Below, piece by piece: positions 8,927 to 17,236 of a DNA stretch of 64,000 nt. The position numbers and the translations under genes were made by a program. The DNA is from Silicimonas sp. (GTDB lineage: Bacteria; Pseudomonadota; Alphaproteobacteria; Rhodobacterales; Rhodobacteraceae), in NCBI GenBank assembly GCA_022826205.1, contig JAJDVJ010000193.1:1-64000 (forward strand), in the 5' to 3' direction. The notes below the pieces were generated by a model. The model had not been told where the DNA came from. It did no database searches and saw only the letters and a program-made list of their open reading frames with translations. Every line of letters starts with the position of its first letter. Positions within the stretch are counted from its first letter, which is position 1.

Positions 8927-10276
8927 TCATTCCGCCTTGCCGACGCCCTTGGTTGCGCGCAGCATCGCCAGCAGCTTGTGAGCAAATCCCGGCTTGTTCT
9001 CCTGCCGGGTCCTGGCGATCGCGAGATCCCCATCGGGGACGTTGCGGGTTATGACTGAACCCGATGCAGTCATCGCATCGTCTCCGATTGTGACTGGTGC
9101 CACCAGCATGGTGCTGGACCCGATGAAGGCTCTCTTGCCGATTTCGGTCCTGTGCTTGGATACGCCGTCGTAGTTGCACGTGATGGTTCCCGCGCCGACA
9201 TTCGCGGCTCGGCCTATCGACGCATCGCCGATATAGGACAAGTGCTTCGCCTGTGCGCCTTCCCCGAACTTGGCGTTCTTGACTTCGACGAAGTTGCCGA
9301 TGCTGGTGTCGGCCCCGAGTTCCGTGCCGGGACGGAGACGTGCATGAGGTCCGACGACAGCATTGCGGCCGACGTGACAGCCTTCCAGGTAGCTGAACGC
9401 CCGAATACGGGCTCCGGATTCGATCACGACACCCGGGCCGAACACGACATTCGGCTCCACCACGACGTTGGGGTCAATGAGGGTGTCGAAGGCAAAGTGC
9501 ACCGTTTCCGGTGAGCGAAGCGTCACGCCCTTCTCGACGGCGGCACTGCGCGCACGTGCCTGGAACACTGATTCGGCACGAGCGAGGTCCGCGCAAGTGT
9601 TTATGCCGAGCGCTTCCTCTTCGTCACAGGTCACGAACCTGACATCGAGCCCTTCCGCACGGCCCAAGGCGGCAATGTCGGTAAGGTAGTGCTCGCCGGC
9701 CGCGTTGTCCCGGCCTGCAACTGCGGCGAGACGAAGGAGCGTGCCAGTGTCGGCCAACGCCAGTCCCGCGTTGCAAAGCGCTATTGCACGCGTTGCATCA
9801 TCGGCGTCTTTCCATTCGACGATTCTCAGCAAAGTTGCGCCGTCTGACACGATGCGCCCGTAGCGCCCGGGATCCGAAGCTTCGAATCCGAGAAACACAA
9901 TCTCCGCGCCGTCCGCCCTAGCCTTGCCCATGGCAGAGATCGTTTCCGGGCGAATGAACGGGGTGTCACCGAGCAGTACCAGCGTGTCCCCACCCTTGCC
10001 GTCGAGTTCGGGCGCCGCCACCGTGACGGCATGTGCCGTCCCGCGTTGCTCGGATTGCTCGGCGATCCTGATTCCGCCGTCTGCTCTCAGCGCTTCCTTG
10101 CTGACCGCATCACTATCTACGCCGACAACGACGACACGTTCGCCATCAAGAGCCTCCGCGGCCGCGAGAACGTGTGCAAGGATTGGGGCGCCTCCGACTT
10201 CGTGCAGCACCTTTGGGCGGTCGGACAGCATCCGAGTTCCTGCTCCTGCGGCGAGAACGATCAGGTGGGTTGGCAT
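8927..10276 (-). CDS. glmU: Bifunctional GlmU: GlcN-1-P acetyltransferase / GlcNAc-1-P uridylyltransferase
   Basis: 449 aa. The start is the ATG of MPTHLIVLAAGAGTRM, which carries the nucleotide-binding LxAGxGTRM loop of the uridylyltransferase domain (residues 1 to ~230). The C-terminal half is a left-handed beta-helix of hexapeptide repeats with the acetyltransferase region (SYIGDASIGRAANVGAGTITCNYDG). It converts GlcN-1-P to UDP-GlcNAc, acting in the same pathway as GlmS, encoded immediately downstream. It is divergent from gph, with 122 bp between them for promoters. Confidence 0.97.
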   Translation of the reverse strand: MPTHLIVLAAGAGTRMLSDRPKVLHEVGGAPILAHVLAAAEALDGERVVVVGVDSDAVSKEALRADGGIRIAEQSEQRGTAHAVTVAAPELDGKGGDTLVLLGDTPFIRPETISAMGKARADGAEIVFLGFEASDPGRYGRIVSDGATLLRIVEWKDADDATRAIALCNAGLALADTGTLLRLAAVAGRDNAAGEHYLTDIAALGRAEGLDVRFVTCDEEEALGINTCADLARAESVFQARARSAAVEKGVTLRSPETVHFAFDTLIDPNVVVEPNVVFGPGVVIESGARIRAFSYLEGCHVGRNAVVGPHARLRPGTELGADTSIGNFVEVKNAKFGEGAQAKHLSYIGDASIGRAANVGAGTITCNYDGVSKHRTEIGKRAFIGSSTMLVAPVTIGDDAMTASGSVITRNVPDGDLAIARTRQENKPGFAHKLLAMLRATKGVGKAE

Positions 10277-10398
10277 TCGCCCTTTCCTTTTTGGCTGCGA
10301 CCTTTTAGCCGCGAGCGCGAAGGCCCGAAAGGTTGCCGGCATCAACTTGTGTTGCCGCAAGTTACATCTTGGGCGGGGACTTGCCGAAGGAAAATGGC

Positions 10399-11061
10399 AT
10401 GAAGTGCGTGATTTTCGATCTTGATGGAACGCTCGCAGACACGAGCGGTGACCTGATCGAGGCGGCAAATGCCTGCTTCCGGACACGCGGTCTTGGTGAC
10501 CAGCTAGACGAGACAGAAGATCGGCTGACGGCCCTGCGCGGCGGGCGGGCGATGCTGAAGCTGGGATTTGCCCGCTCAGGCAGGGAGGATGAGGAGGCAG
10601 TGGAGCGAACCTTTCCAGAGTTCCTCGACCGATACCGCGAAGTCATCGATGTCAGGACGGTCTTGTTCCCGGATGCAGTGGTTGCGGTCGATGCATTGCG
10701 TGACGCGGGTTACGTAGTCGGCATCTGCACGAACAAGCCCGAGGCATTGGCAGACCTCCTGCTCTGCCGGCTCGGCGTGCGAGACCGGTTTGCATCGCTT
10801 GTTGGTGCCGATACGCTGGCTGTGCGGAAACCCGACCCGAAAGCCTTTCTCGAAGCAGTGACTCGGGCGTCCGGCAATCCCGCGCGTTCCATGCTGGTTG
10901 GAGACACGGAAACCGATGTCAGGACCGCTCGAGCGGCCGGCGTTCCGGTCGCTCTCGTTTCCTTCGGACCCGAGGGCGAACGTGTAGCTCGCCTGGAGCC
11001 GGATGCGCTCTTGCCGGACTTCGGAGCGCTTGGCAGGATCGTGGCCGAACTGATCGGGTAG
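10399..11061 (+). CDS. gph: HAD-family phosphatase, phosphoglycolate phosphatase-like
   Basis: 220 aa. HAD motif I is FDLDGTLADT (nucleophile Asp ~7), motif II is ICTNKP, the motif III lysine lies in RKPDPKAF, and motif IV is MLVGDTETDV. A helical cap follows motif I, as in the Gph subfamily. The likely reaction is removal of phosphate from 2-phosphoglycolate or a similar small metabolite; related HAD phosphatases overlap in sequence, so the substrate is provisional. AAGGAA precedes the ATG. The next gene starts 5 bp after its stop. Confidence 0.8.
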   Translation: MKCVIFDLDGTLADTSGDLIEAANACFRTRGLGDQLDETEDRLTALRGGRAMLKLGFARSGREDEEAVERTFPEFLDRYREVIDVRTVLFPDAVVAVDALRDAGYVVGICTNKPEALADLLLCRLGVRDRFASLVGADTLAVRKPDPKAFLEAVTRASGNPARSMLVGDTETDVRTARAAGVPVALVSFGPEGERVARLEPDALLPDFGALGRIVAELIG

Positions 11062-11066
11062 TCGAA

Positions 11067-12260
11067 ATGGTGCATCGATTTGAGGGCAGCTTCACGCAAC
11101 AGGAGCCGATCCCGGAGGCGGCGGTAGATGCCGCGGTCACGGTCCTGAATCACGGCAGGTTGCATCGATACAATCTGGCGGAGGACGAGGTCGGAGAGGC
11201 TTCGCTCCTGGAACGCGACTTTGCGGCGTTTACGGGAGCACGCTACGTGCTGGCAATGACCTCGGGAGGTCATGCACTTGCGGCGGCTTTGCGAGCTCAC
11301 GATGTAAGACCGGGCGATGCCGTTCTGACCAACGCCTTCACGCTGGCGCCGGTACCGGGCGCGATTGCGGGCGTGGGCGCACGCGTTGTTTTCGTGGAAA
11401 CGACGGAGTCCCTGACGATCGACTTTGCTCACCTTGAGGAAATGGCAGAGATGTCCGGTGCACGGGTCCTGATGTTGAGCCACATGCGAGGCCATCAACC
11501 CGACATGGACAGGGTCATGCGCATCGCGGAGGGTAGGGGCATCGAGGTTATCGAGGATTGCGCCCACACGATGGGCGGTTCCTGGCGGGGAGTCGTCTCG
11601 GGTCGCCACGGCGCAAGCGCGTGCTACAGCACGCAAACCTACAAGCACATCAATTCCGGCGAAGGCGGTCTCCTGGCAACGGATGACCCGGAAGTGGCGG
11701 CGCGCGCCACGCTCCTGTCCGGGAGCTACATGCTTTACGAGCGTCACGGCGCTGGCCCCGGCACGGATGTGTTCGAGGCGATACGGGACTTCACGCCAAA
11801 CCTTTCGGGTCGCATGGACAACCTGCGGGCGGCCATCCTGCGTCCGCAGCTTGCCTTGCTTCCTGGGCGCGTGCGGCGCTGGGCCGACCTGCATGACGCA
11901 ATGGAAGATGTTCTGCGCGACGTGCCTCACCTGAGCCTGATCGACCGGCATCCGGGTCTGGTACGTGTCGGTTCGTCATTCCAGTTTCGGTTGCCGGACC
12001 ATGAAGCGAACGAGATCGGGACCTTCGTGGATAGGTGCGCGCACCGTGGCGTTGAATTGAAGTGGTTTGGCGCCGCGCGGGCACATGGGTTCACGTCCAC
12101 CTATCGCCATTGGGCCTATGCGCACGCCCCAGACTTGTCGCAGACCGATCAGGTGATGGCAGGGCTTTTGGACATGCGCCTGCCTCTCACATTTTCGGAG
12201 GAGGATTGCGAGATCATCGCCAGGATCATCCGCGAGGAAGCCGCCAGCCAGCGGAGCTGA
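11067..12260 (+). CDS. DegT/DnrJ/EryC1-family PLP aminotransferase
   Basis: 397 aa. The fold is recognised from TSGGHALAAAL (cofactor phosphate contacts), the Asp in VIEDCAHTMGG, and the internal-aldimine lysine in STQTYKHINSGEGG. DegT-type enzymes aminate keto-sugars for surface polysaccharides or antibiotics, or act on related carbonyl compounds. No sugar-nucleotide pathway genes are nearby; the only partner is gph, 5 bp upstream, which suggests co-transcription. The substrate is unknown. Confidence 0.8.
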   Translation: MVHRFEGSFTQQEPIPEAAVDAAVTVLNHGRLHRYNLAEDEVGEASLLERDFAAFTGARYVLAMTSGGHALAAALRAHDVRPGDAVLTNAFTLAPVPGAIAGVGARVVFVETTESLTIDFAHLEEMAEMSGARVLMLSHMRGHQPDMDRVMRIAEGRGIEVIEDCAHTMGGSWRGVVSGRHGASACYSTQTYKHINSGEGGLLATDDPEVAARATLLSGSYMLYERHGAGPGTDVFEAIRDFTPNLSGRMDNLRAAILRPQLALLPGRVRRWADLHDAMEDVLRDVPHLSLIDRHPGLVRVGSSFQFRLPDHEANEIGTFVDRCAHRGVELKWFGAARAHGFTSTYRHWAYAHAPDLSQTDQVMAGLLDMRLPLTFSEEDCEIIARIIREEAASQRS

Positions 12261-12360
12261 TTTGCTGACCATTTCAGTCAAATGCCGAACTTGTCGGCCC
12301 TTTCAATGACGAGCGTGATGCCTGCCATGCTTGACGCACGGAATCCGCACAGTTAGGTAA

Positions 12361-12376
12361 ATGAACGCTCGTTCAT
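12361..12376. promoter_or_regulatory. Perfect palindrome ATGAACG-CT-CGTTCAT, TetR-type operator
   Basis: Two 7-bp arms (ATGAACG and CGTTCAT) flank a 2-bp centre, ending 15 bp before the acyl-CoA dehydrogenase start. The size and TGAACGnnCGTTCA form are typical of TetR/AcrR-family operators that control acyl-CoA catabolism. A repressor bound here would cover the promoter or ribosome site. No TetR gene is in the window. Confidence 0.6.
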
Positions 12377-12391
12377 ATACTGGAGCCCCAG

Positions 12392-13555
12392 ATGTTCAAC
12401 GCTTCCATGCAATTTGATCTCGGCGAGGACGTAGACGCGCTTCGCGACGTTGTACAGCGTTGGGCAGGGGAGCGGGTTCGGCCCATGGCCATGGAGATTG
12501 ACCGCTCGAACGCCTTTCCCTCGGAGCTGTGGCGAGAAATGGGCGAACTGGGAATACTCGGCGTCACTGTTGAGGAGGAATATGGCGGCGCCGGTCTGGG
12601 GTATCTGGCCCACACGATTGTCGTCGAGGAGATTGCGCGGGCATCTGCAAGCGTATCGCTTTCCTACGGGGCGCATTCGAATCTCTGTGTCAATCAGATC
12701 AGGCTAAACGGGAACGTACAGCAGAAGGAAAGGTACCTGCCCCGGCTCGTCACGGGAGAGCATGTAGGAGCGCTTGCGATGAGCGAAGCAGGCGCCGGTT
12801 CGGACGTCGTTTCAATGAGCCTTCGTGCAGAGAGGAGAAACGATCACTACAGGCTCAACGGGACCAAGTACTGGATTACGAACGGTCCGGACGCGGACAC
12901 GCTGGTCGTCTATGCAAAGACCGACCCCGATGCAGGGTCGAAAGGTATCACGGCATTCCTCGTCGAACGTGAGATGACCGGGTTCTCGACGAGCGCCCAT
13001 TTCGACAAGCTGGGCATGCGGGGCTCGAATACTGCGGAACTGATCTTCGATGACGTGGAAGTGCCGTTCGAAAACGTGCTCGGAGAAGAGGGGCAGGGCG
13101 CCCGCGTGCTGATGTCCGGACTGGATTTCGAGCGCGTGGTGCTGGCCGGCATCGGACCCGGGATCATCGCGGCCTGCCTTGACGAGATCATGCCCTACAT
13201 GGTCGAGCGCAAGCAGTTCGGGAAGCCGATTGGGTCGTTTCAACTCATGCAGGGCAAGATCGCGGACATGTATGCGGCGATGAACTCGTCGCGCGCATAT
13301 GTCTACGAAGTGGCGAAGGCCTGTGACCGGGGCGACGTGACGCGGCAGGATGCCGCCGCGTGCTGCCTGTTTGCGAGCGAGGCTGCGATGCGGCAGGCGC
13401 ATCAAGCCGTGCAGGCGATGGGTGGTGCGGGCTTCATGAACGACCATCCCGTGTCTAGGCTCTTTCGCGACGCGAAGCTGATGGAGATTGGAGCGGGAAC
13501 GAGCGAGATCCGGCGGATGCTCATCGGTCGGGAGTTGCTTGGGCAGGTTGCGTGA
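12392..13555 (+). CDS. Acyl-CoA dehydrogenase, isovaleryl-CoA dehydrogenase-like
   Basis: 387 aa, a normal acyl-CoA dehydrogenase length. Visible are the FAD/substrate motif AMSEAGAGSDVVSM, the second signature QFGKPIGSFQLMQGKIADM, and GGAGFMNDHPVSRLFRDAKLMEIGAGTSEIRRMLIGREL at the C-terminus. The glutamate in LDFERVVLAG lies where isovaleryl-CoA dehydrogenases carry their base, which favours leucine degradation. The usual liu/mcc partners (methylcrotonyl-CoA carboxylase, HMG-CoA lyase) are not adjacent. A GGAG lies upstream of the chosen ATG; an internal ATG five codons on is also possible. Substrate assignment is moderate. Confidence 0.82.
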   Translation: MFNASMQFDLGEDVDALRDVVQRWAGERVRPMAMEIDRSNAFPSELWREMGELGILGVTVEEEYGGAGLGYLAHTIVVEEIARASASVSLSYGAHSNLCVNQIRLNGNVQQKERYLPRLVTGEHVGALAMSEAGAGSDVVSMSLRAERRNDHYRLNGTKYWITNGPDADTLVVYAKTDPDAGSKGITAFLVEREMTGFSTSAHFDKLGMRGSNTAELIFDDVEVPFENVLGEEGQGARVLMSGLDFERVVLAGIGPGIIAACLDEIMPYMVERKQFGKPIGSFQLMQGKIADMYAAMNSSRAYVYEVAKACDRGDVTRQDAAACCLFASEAAMRQAHQAVQAMGGAGFMNDHPVSRLFRDAKLMEIGAGTSEIRRMLIGRELLGQVA

Positions 13556-13694
13556 TGCGGGTGCAAGGCTCAGCAGATAAGACGGTCGACACTTTGGCGA
13601 ATTCGTGCGCCGAGTGTCCGTCGCCAAGAAATCCGCGGCATCCAGTCCCTCGGCAAGGCGACAACCAGCAGGCCGCAATCCGAAAGGCCTTCTG

Positions 13695-15437
13695 TCAATG
13701 TGGCTCCGGTGCCTTGACTTTCACGGTCACGACTTCGGTGTCGTGATACTGTTGGTGATGAACTGACGACGCCAGATGCCGCAACAGCCGAAGCGATGCC
13801 TCATGGCCAAGCGACGTGCCGGTGGTGTGCTCGCCAAGCCTGGAAATGCGATCCTCAAGGTTTATCTCTTCACCGGAGGCAACAACGAATTCCAGAATGG
13901 CGCCCCCGTCTTCGCGCGAAACAGAAAGGCGGAGGTTGCGGGACCGCTCGCCCGTCTGATTCTCTAGAAGCGTCAACAGGGTTTCTTCGCCGACGGCGTC
14001 AAGCCGCTGCGCCATTGCGGCGCCCCAACCGTTGCTCATGGCAAATTGCCTCAGGAAAGCGCTCATTGGGCCAAGCGCGGACTCGTCCAGCGCAACGACT
14101 TCCATGCGCCTGCGCCGAGGTTTTGTCACGTCCAGCAACACTGTCAGCAAAATGGCCGAGGCACCGCCGGCCGTCATGCCATTCTGAAACAGGCCACGGG
14201 CGAATTCCGCAAAAAACTCAGGATAGATCACCCCGTTCTGGAAGCCGACGCCAATCCAGAATGAAATTCCGACCACCACTCCCTTGCGATAGTCGAGCCC
14301 GTCCTGCACGACCATCCTCATGCCGACGACGAACAGTGTTGATAGAAGCACGGTCGCGTATGCGGCCACGACTGGTCCAGGAATCGCGAGGATTGCGGCG
14401 AGCGACTTGGGCAGAAGGGCCATGGCGAGGAAGATGAGGCCAACGGCAACTCCGACGCGACGCGAAGCCACCCCTGTAAGCTCGGTCACGGAAATGCTTG
14501 TGGAATAGGTCGTGTTCGGAACCGTGCCGAGCAAGCCGGAAAGCATGTTGCCAAGTCCGTCGGCGGCGACAGCCCCTTCAACCGCCCTGTAATCCACGGC
14601 CCGACGCTTGCGCCAGGATACGTGCTGGATCGCCATCGAGTCGCCGATTGTTTCTATTGCGCCGACAAGGGTCACGATCACGAAGGCTGGCAGCAGACTC
14701 CAGAACGCCGGACCGAAGTCCAGGTCGAAGCCTGGCCATCCTCCTTTAGGAAGCCCGATCCAGGCAGCTTGAACCACACGCTCCGTATCGTAGATGCCAA
14801 ACATCCAGCCGATCACCGAACCGGCAACCACCCCAATCACCGGAGCCCACAGGCGCCAGACCCCGGTTGCGGCAAGCGCGATGCAGACGATCACCGCGAT
14901 CGTTGCAGCCGCCGAAAGCGGCGATGCCAACTGGTGGGCGTCGTCCGGCACCTCTTCCAGCAAGCCAAATACAATCGGCATAACCGTCACCGCGATAAGC
15001 ATGATTACAGTGCCGGCAACAGTGGGCGTGAATATTCGGCGCACCCAGACAAGATGCGTGGCGAGAAGGAATTGGATCAGGGAGGAAACGACAACAAGCG
15101 TGGCAAGCAGCGCCGGGCCTCCTGCCGTGATCGCCGCAATACTGACCGCGATGAACGCTCCGGACGTTCCCATGAGGAGAACATAGCCCGCGCCGAAGCG
15201 GCCGACGCGAACCGCCTGGATGATCGTGCTGATTCCGCTGACGGCAACCACGGCAAACGCCGCCCAGGACAGGTATGGATCACCTTCTCCGGCAGCGCGG
15301 ATAACGATCGACGGGGTGAGCACGATCCCGGCGATGGTGAGAAGTGCCAATTGCAGGCCGAGACCGAATGCCAGCGGCGTTGGAGGCTTTTCGTCCGCAG
15401 CATAGCGAATATGCCTGCTATCCCCATTCGTATCCAT
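13695..15437 (-). CDS. NCS2 (xanthine/uracil-type) permease with degenerate ATPase-like C-terminal domain
   Basis: 580 aa. Residues ~20-438 form a multi-helix NCS2 nucleobase transporter; the conserved region with ETIGDSMAIQHVSW and GTVPNTTYSTSISVTELTGVASR corresponds to the substrate-site helices. From about residue 439 a soluble ~140-residue domain follows a basic KPRRRR linker. Its helix LRQFAMSNGWGAAMAQRLDA and final LRLLRHLASSVHHQQYHDTE region resemble an RsbW/GHKL-type ATPase fold, but the usual N-box asparagine and DxG motif are not evident. Normal members stop near 440-460 residues, so this is a fusion. The ligand (purine, uracil or urate) is not determined. Confidence 0.8.
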   Translation of the reverse strand: MDTNGDSRHIRYAADEKPPTPLAFGLGLQLALLTIAGIVLTPSIVIRAAGEGDPYLSWAAFAVVAVSGISTIIQAVRVGRFGAGYVLLMGTSGAFIAVSIAAITAGGPALLATLVVVSSLIQFLLATHLVWVRRIFTPTVAGTVIMLIAVTVMPIVFGLLEEVPDDAHQLASPLSAAATIAVIVCIALAATGVWRLWAPVIGVVAGSVIGWMFGIYDTERVVQAAWIGLPKGGWPGFDLDFGPAFWSLLPAFVIVTLVGAIETIGDSMAIQHVSWRKRRAVDYRAVEGAVAADGLGNMLSGLLGTVPNTTYSTSISVTELTGVASRRVGVAVGLIFLAMALLPKSLAAILAIPGPVVAAYATVLLSTLFVVGMRMVVQDGLDYRKGVVVGISFWIGVGFQNGVIYPEFFAEFARGLFQNGMTAGGASAILLTVLLDVTKPRRRRMEVVALDESALGPMSAFLRQFAMSNGWGAAMAQRLDAVGEETLLTLLENQTGERSRNLRLSVSREDGGAILEFVVASGEEINLEDRISRLGEHTTGTSLGHEASLRLLRHLASSVHHQQYHDTEVVTVKVKAPEPH

Positions 15438-16273
15438 GCCATCGCCTCCAGACGCTCACCGCGAAAAGTCCGCGCTAGTGACGCCGTCACTCGGTTGCAC
15501 CGATAGCAACAGGGCCGCAAATTTCCGGCGTGTCAAGCCGAGTCCGGGATATGACGGTCTGACCAGTCTTGCCTTTCTGAGCACCGGCGAAAACGCCGCG
15601 TCGCTCCGTGTGACGATGCAATGTCAACTGATGCTCAACACGGGCAAAGCACGTTTGATTCATGGAGTTGGTCGAGAATTTGCGCATTCGCTGCAGTGCG
15701 ACGTCTAATGACCGGAGAGTTCCGACGGTTGGATGTCCTCTGCAAGCCTTCAGGGATCAGGCGGCGGCATCATCCGGATTGTTGGTTTCCGTTGGCTCGA
15801 AACCGACATGATGGTGTTCCTGGAATCTGACGAAGGGCGCAGGCTGGCCTCCACATCGAGTTCAAGCGCGACGGCGAACCTCAGAAGCGCGGTTAAGCGG
15901 AAGCATAACCACTCAGAGCTGAGTGCCGGGCAACGAACAGGTACAAGCCGCGCAGTTTCATGGTGCATCAATACTGGCTGACGGACATCTTTTTTGGCGA
16001 TGAAGAGAAGGACCCTTCGGAGGTAGCCCCATTTGAGCGCCAGATCAGCCACAGCGAGGCCCATTCAATGTTGGACCGCTACCACCTGTAGATGATACGT
16101 CGAAACCGGGCGGCGGCTTCAGCGTGCCTCAGTTGAGGTGCTCGCCGAATTGGTCCAGTCCTGCCAGGACAACATTGCCAAGGGCGAGCAATAGTCCTAG
16201 CGACGTTCCTGGCACGCGCATAGTGCCCCAGGACCAAGGGTTCGAGAATTCGCGAAATTCTCTTTCAAGAAAA
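15438..16273. other. Intergenic region; one possible 43-aa ORF
   Basis: About 830 bp without a recognised gene. The only frame with protein-like composition is 15960-16091 (+), 43 codons, acidic and starting MVHQYWLTDIFFGDEEKDP. It has no clear ribosome site and no recognised family, so it is not called as a gene. The region also holds the upstream sequences of the permease (leftward) and of the propeller protein (rightward). Confidence 0.35.
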
Positions 16274-17209
16274 ATGACTCGCTTCAACGCCGTACGGCTG
16301 GGCAACAGGCCGATCATTCATCCTGGTCTCGCACAGACAATCGGGACCAATATCAACGGACCTTCCGCGATCCGCGTTCCGGATTGGATCAAGGCTCCGC
16401 TCGGTCGATACTATCTCTACTTTGCCGACCATCGCGGCGACCACATTCGCCTGGCCCATTCGGACGAGATCACTGGTCCCTGGCGTGTTCACGAACCGGG
16501 CGCGCTGCTTCTCGAAGGCTCCGGCTTTCCAACGAAATCGTCCGAACTCGATCCGCCGAAGCGGTTTCGAAGGCGCGTCGCCTCAGGCGATCTTCGCCCG
16601 CACATTGCTTCACCGGACGTCCATGTCGACCACGCTCGACGGCAGATCGTCATGCACTTTCATGGCTTGGAACGAGACTGCACGCAGACCACTCGGCGCA
16701 CGGTGTCTTGGAACGGCCTTGACTTCCGCGACCCGCAGCCGACCGGCGCGGACTTCTATGCCCGTGTCTTCGAATTGCACGGCGTTACCTATGCCGCGGC
16801 GCTGGAAGGCTGGCTTTATCGCTCGCCTGACTCCGGATTGTCATTTCCGGACAGAACGCGCCTTGGCGATCCATCCACGCGCCACGTCGCCATCTTTTCA
16901 TTCGAGGATGAACTGTTCCTTGTCTTCAGCCGAATTGGTGATGCGCCGGAACGACTTCTGATTTCTCGCATTCTCACAACGGAGAACTGGCGCGACTGGC
17001 GTCTGTCAGATCCATTGGAACTTTTGCGAGCCGAGATGCCTTGGGAGGGTGCCGAGGAGCCGGTCTCGCCTTCGCGCATGGGTCCGGCCGACAAACGTGT
17101 CAATCAACTGAGGGATCCGTTCGTATTCAGTGAAGACAATCACCTCTGGCTGTTTTACGCGTGCGCCGGTGAATCTGGCCTGGCACTTGCGCAGCTTCAC
17201 TGTAGTTGA
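16274..17209 (+). CDS. Five-bladed beta-propeller protein, glycosidase (GH43/GH32)-like
   Basis: 311 aa from the ATG of MTRFNAVRLGN. Repeated beta motifs that put an aspartate or tryptophan after a strand (YYLYFADHRGDHIRLAHS, IASPDVHVDHARRQIVMHFHG, LRDPFVFSEDNHLWLFYACAG) resemble the blades of GH43/GH32-type propellers. There is no signal peptide, so a cytoplasmic role is expected. The MFS gene begins 27 bp downstream, suggesting an uptake or efflux pair acting on a carbohydrate. The catalytic triad could not be fixed by eye, so the enzyme activity is inferred only from fold. Confidence 0.55.
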   Translation: MTRFNAVRLGNRPIIHPGLAQTIGTNINGPSAIRVPDWIKAPLGRYYLYFADHRGDHIRLAHSDEITGPWRVHEPGALLLEGSGFPTKSSELDPPKRFRRRVASGDLRPHIASPDVHVDHARRQIVMHFHGLERDCTQTTRRTVSWNGLDFRDPQPTGADFYARVFELHGVTYAAALEGWLYRSPDSGLSFPDRTRLGDPSTRHVAIFSFEDELFLVFSRIGDAPERLLISRILTTENWRDWRLSDPLELLRAEMPWEGAEEPVSPSRMGPADKRVNQLRDPFVFSEDNHLWLFYACAGESGLALAQLHCS

Positions 17210-17236
17210 AGGGTGGGGCAAGTTCACTGCAGGTGA

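Noticed and set aside
8900..8935. glmS ribozyme before glmS
   Set aside because: Only 4 bp separate glmU and glmS, and the ribozyme is a feature of Gram-positive genomes.
14622..15506. 294-codon frame antisense to the NCS2 permease
   Set aside because: Runs opposite membrane helices of a clear transporter; charged repetitive sequence typical of an antisense frame.
15960..16091. 43-codon ORF MVHQYWLTDIFFGDEEKDP
   Set aside because: Protein-like composition, but no ribosome site and no recognised family; kept only as a note in the intergenic entry.
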